From Rhodobacterales bacterium (lineage in GTDB: Bacteria > Pseudomonadota > Alphaproteobacteria > Rhodobacterales > Rhodobacteraceae): a stretch of DNA of 64,000 nt. The position numbers were made by a program, and so were the translations under genes. The notes under the pieces are model-generated. The model saw only the letters and a list, made by a program, of their open reading frames with translations, was not told the DNA's origin and ran no database searches. The stretch's first letter is position 1; every line of letters begins with the position of its first letter. The stretch covers positions 124,001-188,000 of the forward strand of contig JAPLPE010000017.1 of the NCBI GenBank assembly GCA_026400355.1. The letters run 5' to 3'. Positions 9,696-17,390 of the stretch are shown here, piece by piece.

Positions 9696-10588
9696 TCCCC
9701 CTCGCCTTCTCGCCCGAGGTTGCCGACGCCCTTGCCGAAAACCGGCCCATCGTCGCTCTTGAATCCACTATCATCACCCACGGCATGCCTTGGCCGCAGA
9801 ACGTGGAAACCGCCCGCCTGGTCGAAGCAGAAGTGCGCGCCCATGGCGCCATCCCGGCGACCATCGCCGTTATCGCCGGGCAGATCCATATCGGCCTCAT
9901 CTCCGACCAGCTCGAAGTTCTGGGGCAGATGAAGAACGTCGCCAAACTGTCCCGTGCAGACCTTGCCGTTTGCCTGTCGCGGGGCGGAAACGGTGCGACG
10001 ACCGTTGCTGCAACGATGATCGCCGCCCGCCTTGCCGGGATCGGCGTCTTTGCCACAGGCGGGATTGGCGGCGTACACCGCGGAGCCGAAACGAGTTTTG
10101 ACATTTCGGCTGACCTTCATGAACTGGCGCAGACACCGGTCACGGTCGTCGCTGCCGGGGCCAAGGCCATCCTTGACCTTGACAAGACGTTTGAAGTTCT
10201 TGAATCATTGGGCGTTCCTGTCATTGCATTTGGACAGGACGAAATTCCCGCGTTCTGGTCCCGGACTTCTGGCATCAAGGCGCCACTCCGGATGGACGAC
10301 CCTGCCGCGATTGCTGCCGCGCAACGGATGCGCACCGCAATCGGCCTTCCCGGCGGCCAGCTTGTCTGCAACCCGATCCCCGCCGCAGACGAAATTCCCG
10401 GCGCCACACTCGCCCCCTTCATCGCGCAGGCTCTGACGGAGGCAGAGGCTCGGCAGATCAGCGCCAAAGCCGTGACGCCCTTTCTTCTTCAGCGCCTCTT
10501 CGAACTGACCGGAGGACAAAGTCTCAAGGCCAACATCGCCCTCGTTCTGAACAACGCCCGCCTCGCGGCCCGGATCGCGGCCGCCTGA
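9692..10588 (+). CDS. psuG: Pseudouridine-5'-phosphate glycosidase
   Basis: Splits pseudouridine 5'-phosphate to uracil and ribose 5-phosphate. The 298-residue protein has family motifs IVALESTIITHGMPWPQN (catalytic Glu), SRGGNGATTVAATM, GGIGGVHRGAETSFDISADL (metal-binding Asp) and AGAKAILDLDKTFEVLES (Schiff-base Lys). ATG 9692 is inside the psuK stop, so the two are translationally coupled. Together they salvage the modified nucleoside released from RNA turnover. The LysE transporter gene starts three bases later. Confidence 0.94.
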   Translation: MIPLAFSPEVADALAENRPIVALESTIITHGMPWPQNVETARLVEAEVRAHGAIPATIAVIAGQIHIGLISDQLEVLGQMKNVAKLSRADLAVCLSRGGNGATTVAATMIAARLAGIGVFATGGIGGVHRGAETSFDISADLHELAQTPVTVVAAGAKAILDLDKTFEVLESLGVPVIAFGQDEIPAFWSRTSGIKAPLRMDDPAAIAAAQRMRTAIGLPGGQLVCNPIPAADEIPGATLAPFIAQALTEAEARQISAKAVTPFLLQRLFELTGGQSLKANIALVLNNARLAARIAAA

Positions 10589-10591
10589 CCC

Positions 10592-11197
10592 ATGTTCGGA
10601 CCAGCGCTGACCGGGTTTGCGACCGGCTTTTCACTCATCCTTGCCATCGGGGCGCAGAATGCCTTCGTTCTGCGGCAGGGCCTGCTGGGCGCGCATGTCT
10701 TCTGGCTCTGCTTGCTCTGCGCCACGTCTGACGCCATCCTCGTCACGGCCGGCGTTGCCGGTTTCGGCGCGATCACCGCGCTCTATCCCGCCCTGCCCCG
10801 CATCATGGCGCTCGCCGGTTCGGCATTCCTGTTCTTCTACGGCCTGACCCGCCTTCGCGCCGCATGGAAGGGCGACTATGCCCTTGTCCTGTCAGGCCAA
10901 TCCGCAGGCCTCTGGGCCACTCTGGCAACCGGCGCGGCGTTCACATGGCTCAATCCGCATGTCTACCTTGATACGCTCGGGCTGGTCGGAGCCGTCTCGA
11001 CGGGTTTCCCTGAACAGTCCGAGAAGATCGCCTTTGGCATCGGGGCAATCCTGGCCTCATACGTGTTCTTCTTCAGCCTGGGCTACGGCGCGCGCTTCCT
11101 TGCCCCGTTCATGCAGTCTGCCAAGGCTTGGCGCATCCTTGACGCGGGCATCGCCGTCGTGATGTTCGGGCTCGCTCTGGGTCTTCTTCTCAGCTGA
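10592..11197 (+). CDS. LysE/ArgO family amino-acid exporter
   Basis: A 201-residue inner-membrane protein with about six hydrophobic helices. The N-terminus FSLILAIGAQNAFVLRQGLL is the LysE/ArgO signature. Relatives export lysine or arginine using the membrane potential; the substrate here is not shown. It follows psuG by three bases but has no obvious functional link to pseudouridine. Its 3' end overlaps the convergent patatin gene by eight bases. Confidence 0.9.
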   Translation: MFGPALTGFATGFSLILAIGAQNAFVLRQGLLGAHVFWLCLLCATSDAILVTAGVAGFGAITALYPALPRIMALAGSAFLFFYGLTRLRAAWKGDYALVLSGQSAGLWATLATGAAFTWLNPHVYLDTLGLVGAVSTGFPEQSEKIAFGIGAILASYVFFFSLGYGARFLAPFMQSAKAWRILDAGIAVVMFGLALGLLLS

Positions 11198-12224
11198 ACA
11201 GTTCCGCCAGATCGACCGTCCCGCGCCGCCCAAGATCGCTCCGATTTGCGGCAAGAAACGCATCCGCCGCTGCCGCCCCGGCTGCTTTCAGCCGCGCAAG
11301 AATGATCGGCGTCGCAATCGTCTTGGTCGCGACATTCAGCGTGTTCATGAGGTCATCATCTGCAATGAAATGGATCAGCGGGTCCTTCATTGTTCCCCGC
11401 TGCAAGGCGCCGGATTCCAGTAGATCATGAACAAACCCAAAGGCCCGAAGTTCGCGCAACAGCGAAGAATTGAAACTTATCTCATTGATCCGGTTATGAA
11501 TTGATTGCAGATCATAGGGCAAAGCCTCGCGGTACATCGGGTTGATCTTCACGATCACGATGTCGTCGGGCAGATGCGGCGCAAGCAGCGGCCCCAGCGC
11601 CGGGTTCCCGGTAAAGCCGCCGTCCCAATAGGCCTCGACGCTGCCTGTCTTCGGATCTTCGATCTCTACGGCCTGAAACATCGTCGGCAGACAGGCCGAA
11701 GCCATGATCGCCTCCGGCCCGATCTCGGTCCCCGAAAACACCCGGATCTTGCCCGACCGGACATTCGTCGCACAGATATGCAACTCGGGCCCCGACGTCG
11801 CGCAGACATCCGCAAAATCAAGCGACCTGACAATCTTTTCCAGCGGATTGCGCAGGAACGGCCCATATGCATAGGGCGACAGCATCCGCGATGTCATGTC
11901 AAAGATGGCGAATGCCGGCGAATACTCCAGCGCCTTGGCCAGAAACGCGGTCCCCGTCCCGGCCGCGGTCAGCCAGTCCTGAAACCGGGGATCGTTGATT
12001 GCCCCCACTTGCCCCCAAACATCGTCCAATGCGGCCCGCGCCCCGTCGCGCCCGCACGCCTTGAACCCGGCCTTCAGCGCCGCCGCATTCAGCGCCCCGG
12101 CAGAAGTGGCCGTGATCGCCGCAATCTCGATCCCGTCATCCTGCAACACCCGGTCCAGCACGCCCCAGGTAAACGCACCATGCGCCCCACCGCCCTGCAG
12201 GGCCAGATTGATCTTCAGCATCAC
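11190..12224 (-). CDS. Patatin-like phospholipase / acyl hydrolase
   Basis: 344 residues. It has the oxyanion motif LQGGGAHGAF (9-18), nucleophile elbow ATSAG with S41, and dyad aspartate D201 in WDGGFTGNP. The first residue of the elbow is Ala rather than the usual Gly. Patatin-fold enzymes hydrolyse acyl esters. The ATGA overlap with the 3-hydroxybutyrate dehydrogenase gene upstream suggests a shared role in storage-polymer or short-chain hydroxy-ester metabolism, but this is inference. Confidence 0.9.
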   Translation of the reverse strand: MMLKINLALQGGGAHGAFTWGVLDRVLQDDGIEIAAITATSAGALNAAALKAGFKACGRDGARAALDDVWGQVGAINDPRFQDWLTAAGTGTAFLAKALEYSPAFAIFDMTSRMLSPYAYGPFLRNPLEKIVRSLDFADVCATSGPELHICATNVRSGKIRVFSGTEIGPEAIMASACLPTMFQAVEIEDPKTGSVEAYWDGGFTGNPALGPLLAPHLPDDIVIVKINPMYREALPYDLQSIHNRINEISFNSSLLRELRAFGFVHDLLESGALQRGTMKDPLIHFIADDDLMNTLNVATKTIATPIILARLKAAGAAAADAFLAANRSDLGRRGTVDLAELFS

Positions 12225-12994
12225 AGTGCCGTCCAGCCGCCATCCACACTGATCGTGGTTCCTGTGATCTGGACCGCTGCATCAGAACACAGAAACACTG
12301 TCGTCCCGCCAAGCTGTTCGACGGTCGCAAATTCCCTTGACGGCTGCCGGTCCAACATGACCTCGCGGATCACCGTTTCGCGGTCCATGTCATGCGCCTT
12401 CATCTGATCCGGGATCTGCGCCTCAACCAGCGGAGTCAGGACATAGCCCGGACAGATTGCGTTGCAGGTTATGTGCTCGCGTGCCGTTTCAAGTGCGACC
12501 GTCTTGGTCAGGCCGACCAGACCATGCTTGGCCGCCACATAGGCACCCTTGAACGGGCTTGCCGTCAATCCGTGGGCCGAGGCGATGTTGACGATTCGTC
12601 CCCATCCCGCCGCCCGCATCATCGGCAGCGCGACTGCCGTCGTGTGAAACGCCGAAGTCAGGTTGATCGCGATGATCGCGTCCCATTTCTCAACCGGAAA
12701 GATTTCAATTGGCGACACATGCTGGATACCCGCATTGTTCACCAGAATGTCGCACCGCCCTGCCTCGGCAATCAGGGCGCGGCATTCGTCACCCTTCGAC
12801 ATGTCCGCCTTGCTATAGCGGGCCATCACGCCAAACTCTTTCCCGATGCTTTCGGCCAGCGCATGATCTTCCGGCCGGTCCGTGAACGAATTCAGGACCA
12901 CATCCGCGCCTGCCGCCGCCAGCGCCCGCGCGATGCCCAGCCCGATGCCAGAGTTCGATCCGGTAATCACGGCCGTCTTGCCCGAAAGTGCCAT
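12221..12994 (-). CDS. bdhA: 3-hydroxybutyrate dehydrogenase (SDR family)
   Basis: Oxidises (R)-3-hydroxybutyrate to acetoacetate with NAD+, a step in polyhydroxybutyrate breakdown. A 257-residue short-chain dehydrogenase: cofactor motif TGSNSGIGLGIA, NNAGIQHVSPIE, catalytic YVAAKHG (YxxxK) and the C-terminal SVDGGWTAL. ATG 12994 is preceded by AGGAG at eight bases. The SPIE, HMxC-like and DQMKAHDM segments fit bdhA better than generic SDRs. It is coupled to the patatin-like gene. Confidence 0.9.
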   Translation of the reverse strand: MALSGKTAVITGSNSGIGLGIARALAAAGADVVLNSFTDRPEDHALAESIGKEFGVMARYSKADMSKGDECRALIAEAGRCDILVNNAGIQHVSPIEIFPVEKWDAIIAINLTSAFHTTAVALPMMRAAGWGRIVNIASAHGLTASPFKGAYVAAKHGLVGLTKTVALETAREHITCNAICPGYVLTPLVEAQIPDQMKAHDMDRETVIREVMLDRQPSREFATVEQLGGTTVFLCSDAAVQITGTTISVDGGWTAL

Positions 12995-13386
12995 GGCAGC
13001 GCTCCTCTTGTTGCATTGCAGCATTGTAGTTGCTGCACCTGCCAAAGGAAAGCGCCGCACCATCCCGCCAGGTGATTCGCAAACAGAGCCTTCAGGCTGA
13101 CACTAACGTCCCCATCTGGTGGGTCGCCCGCTCTGGAGAAGCTGACCTTCCAACAAACAAAGGCCTCGCGCAATTCGCTCAAGGTCGCCAACTGCACAAA
13201 AAAACGCCCGCACAAGGCGGGCGCTAAGTTATTGAGGCAGGTTTCATACAGGCAAGAAACCTATCGAGCAGTGACGTCGTTATAGGCAATCTCGCGCCGC
13301 TTTGCCAGCTAAAAGTTTGATAATGCTCAAACGGTGTCATAGGCTGGTCCGCAAGAAACGCAGGGAGCAGAAGGATTGTCGCCAAG
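12995..13386. other. Gap between bdhA and the solute-binding protein gene
   Basis: 392 bases. It must hold the bdhA promoter (leftward) and the promoter of the peptide-binding protein (rightward). It also contains a strong leftward intrinsic terminator at 13198-13223 that belongs to no visible gene. A 38-codon leftward frame (13224-13340) ends just before that terminator, but has no ribosome-binding site and no recognisable product. Confidence 0.5.
13198..13223 (-). terminator. Intrinsic terminator of an unidentified leftward transcript
   Basis: A perfect 7-bp GC stem (13205-13211 with 13217-13223) and 5-base loop. Read leftward it is followed directly by seven U residues (13204-13198). There is no annotated leftward gene between it and the divergent gene at 13387, so a small RNA or tiny gene probably starts between 13224 and 13390. 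Confidence 0.7.
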
Positions 13387-15219
13387 ATGAAACCAGAGTT
13401 TTTCAGATCGCTTCGCAATCTGGCCACGGGCCTTGGGCTCGGTCTGGCCGCGATGCTGGGCAGCGCAGCAAGCGCTGAGCCCCAATATGGCATAGCTATG
13501 TATGGCGAGCCCGCCTTGCCACCGGATTTTGTGGCTTTGCCCTATGCCGATGTCGATGCGCCCAAGGGCGGCAGCGTCATCACGGCCGAGGTTGGGACCT
13601 TTGACAGCCTTAACCCGTACATCCGCAAGGGCTCGGTTCCCTGGCAGCTCAGTTCCCTGACCGGGGAAACGCTGATGGGCCGGACGCTCGACGAACCCTT
13701 CACGCTCTACCCGCTTCTGGCAGAATCGCTCGAGGTCGGACCGAATCGCGAATGGGTGTCCTTCACACTCAATCCCAACGCCCGCTTCTCGGATGGCAGC
13801 CCAGTCACAGTCGATGACGTGATCTGGTCCTATGAAACACTCGGCACGCAGGGCAACCCCCGTTACGCCACCTTCTGGTCCAAGGTCGCCACGATCGAGG
13901 CCACGGGCGAACGCACCGTCAGGATCACATTCAACACCCCAGACCGAGAACTGGTGATGCTGGCCGGGATCAGACCGATCCTAAAGAAATCCCAATGGGA
14001 AGGCGTCGATTTCGCCGAAAGCGACGGTCTCGCTATCGTCCCGATCACCTCCGGACCCTATATCATCAGCGATTTCGAAGCCGGGCGATCCGTCACGCTG
14101 ACCCGCAACCCCGACTACTGGGGCGCGGAAATCCCCTTCCGCCGGGGAACGATGAACCTTGAAGAAGTGCGCTACGAATTCTTCGGCGACGAAACCGCCG
14201 CGTTCGAGGCGTTCAAGACCGGCGAAACCAACCTGACGCGCGAAACCAACGTTGCCCGCTGGGACAGCCAGTACGATTTCCCGCTCGCCCAATCCGGCGA
14301 CGTCGTGAAATCGGTCATCCCGCATCAGCGCCCCTCTGGCATGACGGGCCTTGTGATGAACACCCGCCAGCCCGCCTTCCAGGACTGGCGCGTCCGTCAG
14401 GCCATGATCGAAGCCTTCAACTTCGAATTCATCAACGACTCCATGACCGGAGGTCAACAGCCACGCATCACCTCCTACTTCTCCAACTCGCCCCTCGGCA
14501 TGACATCGGGCCCCGCCGAAGGCCGCGTGGCCGAAATGCTTGCACCCTTCACCGCCGACCTTCTTCCCGGCGCCCTCGAAGGCTACGCGCTCCCCGTCAG
14601 CGACGGCACCGAACGCAACCGCGACGGCACCGCCCGAGCGCTTGACCTCTTTACCCAAGCCGGCTGGAACCTTGACGATGCCGGCGTGATGAAGAACGCC
14701 GCAGGCGAGCCCTTTTCTTTCGAGATCCTCCTCGAAACGGGCGGCTCTGAAATGCAGACCATCGTCGAGATGTACATGCAGTCGCTCAGCCGGATAGGGA
14801 TCGTGCCGACCCTGACGATGGTTGACAGTGCCCAGTACAAGGAACGGACCGACAACTTCGATTTCGGCATGACCTATTACCGCCGTGCCCTGTCGCTCTC
14901 CCCGGGCAACGAACAGTACCTCTACTTCGGGTCTGAAGGCGTGGCGACCGTAGGCGGACGCAACCTCATGGGCGTGGCCAGCCCCGCCGTCGATGCAATG
15001 ATCAACAACCTGCTGACCTCGGCCGACCAGACGGACTTCCTTGCCGCCGCACAGGCGCTGGACCGTCTCATGACGACAGGGCGTTACGTCATCCCGATCT
15101 ACCAATGGAACGTCGCCCGGATCGCCCATTCCAAGAACCTGCACTTTCCGGAACAGATACCCCTGTTTGGTGACTGGCCCGGCTGGCAGCCCGATGTCTG
15201 GTGGTATGCCGAAAATTAG
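13387..15219 (+). CDS. Periplasmic oligopeptide/YejA-like ABC transporter substrate-binding protein
   Basis: 610 residues in the SBP_bac_5 family. The signal peptide is cleaved after ASA near residue 30. The mature part contains DAPKGGSVITAEVGTFDSLN, FTLNPNARFSDGSPVTVDDV and RNPDYWG, all standard for this family; the 'DAPKGG...FDSLNP' opening is typical of the YejA (microcin C/peptide) branch. No permease or ATPase gene is adjacent, so its transporter must be encoded elsewhere. Its stop overlaps the start of a small lipoprotein gene. Confidence 0.93.
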   Translation: MKPEFFRSLRNLATGLGLGLAAMLGSAASAEPQYGIAMYGEPALPPDFVALPYADVDAPKGGSVITAEVGTFDSLNPYIRKGSVPWQLSSLTGETLMGRTLDEPFTLYPLLAESLEVGPNREWVSFTLNPNARFSDGSPVTVDDVIWSYETLGTQGNPRYATFWSKVATIEATGERTVRITFNTPDRELVMLAGIRPILKKSQWEGVDFAESDGLAIVPITSGPYIISDFEAGRSVTLTRNPDYWGAEIPFRRGTMNLEEVRYEFFGDETAAFEAFKTGETNLTRETNVARWDSQYDFPLAQSGDVVKSVIPHQRPSGMTGLVMNTRQPAFQDWRVRQAMIEAFNFEFINDSMTGGQQPRITSYFSNSPLGMTSGPAEGRVAEMLAPFTADLLPGALEGYALPVSDGTERNRDGTARALDLFTQAGWNLDDAGVMKNAAGEPFSFEILLETGGSEMQTIVEMYMQSLSRIGIVPTLTMVDSAQYKERTDNFDFGMTYYRRALSLSPGNEQYLYFGSEGVATVGGRNLMGVASPAVDAMINNLLTSADQTDFLAAAQALDRLMTTGRYVIPIYQWNVARIAHSKNLHFPEQIPLFGDWPGWQPDVWWYAEN

Positions 15220-15376
15220 ATGGTTCCTGATCCTTCCCGTGCTGGCGCCCCTGTCCGCCTGCACGCCGGTGTCTGTCGCCGGGGCCGCAGTCAGTACCAC
15301 GGCGAGTGTCGCCGGAACCGCAGTTTCGACGACGACCGATGTCGCCACCGGCCTTGTCGACATGGCGCTCCAGTGA
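15206..15376 (+). CDS. Small lipoprotein with internal repeat
   Basis: 56 residues in a different frame, starting inside the last codons of the solute-binding protein gene. Signal peptide MPKIRWFLILPVLAPLSAC has lipobox LSAC with C19. The mature 38 residues hold two copies of SVAGxAVSTTxxVA, so the protein is almost only Ala, Val, Thr and Ser. A strong terminator follows directly. The overlap and the terminator support a real gene. Function unknown. Confidence 0.65.
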   Translation: MPKIRWFLILPVLAPLSACTPVSVAGAAVSTTASVAGTAVSTTTDVATGLVDMALQ

Positions 15377-15377
15377 C

Positions 15378-15409
15378 ATGAAAGGGAGGCCAGATGGCCT
15401 CCCTTTCAT
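15378..15409 (+). terminator. Strong terminator hairpin after the lipoprotein gene
   Basis: A perfect 14-bp stem (15378-15391 and 15396-15409) around the loop AGAT, just after the lipoprotein stop. It is followed by CTTCTCAC, a weak pyrimidine tract. It is the expected end of the solute-binding protein/lipoprotein transcript. Confidence 0.75.
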
Positions 15410-15534
15410 CTTCTCACAAACACCCCCGCACGGCCCGACTTGCAACTCCCGTTCCCGGACAATAACCGTGCGGGAAGACCCGCAGGGTTATGGCACCCGG
15501 CACCCCATTCCACCTCTGCCCGCCGGAGTCTGCA

Positions 15535-16185
15535 TTGGTCAAGCTTGATATCCTTTCCGATCCCATCTGCCCCTGGTGCTATGTCGGCAAGGCGAACCTT
15601 TACAGCGCCCTTGAACGCGCTCCCGACCACCCCTTCGTGATCGAATGGCACCCCTTCCAGCTCAACCCCGACATGCCCCGCGAAGGCCGCGATCGCCGCG
15701 CCTACATGGCTGAACGGTTTGGCGGTCATGACAAGGTCGCCGCCGCCGAACAGCGCGTCCAGCAGTTTGCCAAGGCTGCCGGGCTCGCGATCAACTTTGA
15801 TGCAATGGAACGCATCCCCAACACCATCGACGCCCACCGCCTGGTTCACTGGGCCGGGATCGAAGGCAAGCAAAGCCCGGTCGTCTCAGCCCTCTTCCGT
15901 GCCAACTTTGTCGAAGGCCGCGACATCAGCGACCCCGAGGTTCTGGCCGACATCGCAGACTGGGCCGGCCTTGACGCGTCGGTCGTTTCGCGCCTGCTAT
16001 CGACCGATGCCGACGTGGCCGAAATTCAGGTCCGCGATGCCCATTCCCGCAGAATGGGCGTCAATGCCGTCCCCACCTTCATCGTGGCCCAGCAACATGC
16101 CGTCCCCGGCGCGCAGCCTCCGGAAATGTGGGACCGGATTATCGCTGACATTCAGGCCAAACTCGCCGGTGGCACCGCCTCATGA
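15535..16185 (+). CDS. DsbA-family (FrnE-like) oxidoreductase
   Basis: About 216 residues, thioredoxin fold with the helical insert of the FrnE/DsbA-like group. The redox motif CPWC sits near residues 11-14 in LSDPICPWCYVGK, and the cis-proline loop is GVNAVPTFIV. No signal peptide, so cytoplasmic. The TTG at 15535 is chosen because GGAG lies about eight bases upstream and the protein then starts like its family; ATG 15490 would add 15 atypical residues. It overlaps the next gene by four bases. Confidence 0.85.
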   Translation: MVKLDILSDPICPWCYVGKANLYSALERAPDHPFVIEWHPFQLNPDMPREGRDRRAYMAERFGGHDKVAAAEQRVQQFAKAAGLAINFDAMERIPNTIDAHRLVHWAGIEGKQSPVVSALFRANFVEGRDISDPEVLADIADWAGLDASVVSRLLSTDADVAEIQVRDAHSRRMGVNAVPTFIVAQQHAVPGAQPPEMWDRIIADIQAKLAGGTAS

Positions 16186-17384
16186 CCGGACCCAAATCCT
16201 CTATCGGACAGGGCGAATTCATCGCCCTGATGGCCATGCTCTCGGCAACGGTCGCTTTCTCCATCGACTCCATGCTGCCCGCCCTGCCCGAAATCGGGGC
16301 TGAACTCTCACCTTATGCACTGAATCGTGCCCAACTGATTCTCACGGCCTTCGTCCTTGGCATGGGTCTTGGCACATTCTTTACTGGTCCATTGTCAGAC
16401 GCATTCGGCCGCAAGCCCATCATCATAGGTGGCGCCATAATCTATTGCACCGGTGCGGCAATCGCCTGGGCCTCTCCGACGCTGGAATGGATGCTGGCCG
16501 CACGTCTCCTGCAGGGCCTGGGCGCCGCAGGTCCGCGTGTCGTCTCCATGGCCATCGTCCGCGATCTCTACTCCGGTCGTCAGATGGCCCGCATCATGTC
16601 CTTCACGATGATCGTCTTCATGATCGTCCCGGCCATCGCACCATCGCTTGGCGCCATCATCATCGCGGGCTTCGGCTGGCGCGGGATCTTTGCGACCTAT
16701 GTCGTGTTCTCGATCATCACCATGGTCTGGTTTCTGCTGCGTCAGCCCGAAACGCTGTCCCAAGCAGACCGCCGCCCGCTGCAACCAGCCTTGCTCTGGA
16801 GTGCATTGGTTGAGGTGCTGTCCCACCCCACCACCCGCCTCGCCATCATGGTGCAGACGCTGGCCTTCTCCATCCTCTTCTGCCTTCTGTCCACCGTTCA
16901 GCCGATGTTTGACCAAAGCTATGGTCAGGGCACCTACTTCCCGCTCTGGTTTGCGCTTATCGCGGTCTGTTCCGCCGGGGCCAGCGCCCTCAACGCCCGC
17001 ATTATCGTCCGCCTCGGGATGCGCCGCGTCATCACCAGCGTGCTCGCCCTCCAGGTCGTCCTCTCACTCATCATGATTGCCGCAGTCCTGCTGCCGATCC
17101 CCACACCGGTCGAGTTTGCGATCTTCCTGATCTGGGTCATCTCGGTCTTCTTTCAGGGTGGGCTGACCATCGGCAACCTGAACGCAATGGCGATGGAGCC
17201 GATGGGGCATATCGCCGGCATGGCGGCCTCTGTCACTGCCGCTCTTGCAACAGTAGGCTCGGTGTTAATCGCCGCTCCCATCGGCCAGCAGTTCAACGGC
17301 ACGCCCCTGCCCATAGCCATAGGCGTGGCCGCCTGCGCGACGCTGGCCTTCCTTCTCGCCCGCCGTATCAAGCGTTCGGCCTAA
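16182..17384 (+). CDS. Bcr/CflA-family MFS multidrug exporter
   Basis: 400 residues with about 12 membrane segments. The first helix region FSIDSMLPALPEIGAEL and loop GPLSDAFGRKPIIIGG are the Bcr/CflA drug:H+ antiporter signature; the motif-C region GLGAAGPRVVSMAIVRDLY follows. Relatives expel bicyclomycin, sulfonamides or small peptides. Translation is probably coupled to the FrnE-like gene by the ATGA overlap at 16182. It converges on the GT39 gene with a six-base gap. Confidence 0.92.
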   Translation: MTGPKSSIGQGEFIALMAMLSATVAFSIDSMLPALPEIGAELSPYALNRAQLILTAFVLGMGLGTFFTGPLSDAFGRKPIIIGGAIIYCTGAAIAWASPTLEWMLAARLLQGLGAAGPRVVSMAIVRDLYSGRQMARIMSFTMIVFMIVPAIAPSLGAIIIAGFGWRGIFATYVVFSIITMVWFLLRQPETLSQADRRPLQPALLWSALVEVLSHPTTRLAIMVQTLAFSILFCLLSTVQPMFDQSYGQGTYFPLWFALIAVCSAGASALNARIIVRLGMRRVITSVLALQVVLSLIMIAAVLLPIPTPVEFAIFLIWVISVFFQGGLTIGNLNAMAMEPMGHIAGMAASVTAALATVGSVLIAAPIGQQFNGTPLPIAIGVAACATLAFLLARRIKRSA

Positions 17385-17390
17385 CCCTGA

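Noticed and set aside
12967-13215. Leftward frame opening MCGRFFVQLATLSELREAF, which recalls SRAP/HMCES proteins
   Set aside because: The TTG start lies inside the intrinsic terminator, there is no other SRAP motif, and the frame runs antisense into bdhA's upstream region.
13224-13340. A 38-codon leftward peptide ending at the terminator
   Set aside because: No ribosome-binding site and no protein-like composition; a non-coding RNA fits as well.
13981-15363. A 460-codon leftward frame opposite the solute-binding protein
   Set aside because: Antisense to a certain gene, no domain, and crosses the strong terminator at 15378 only by its start side.
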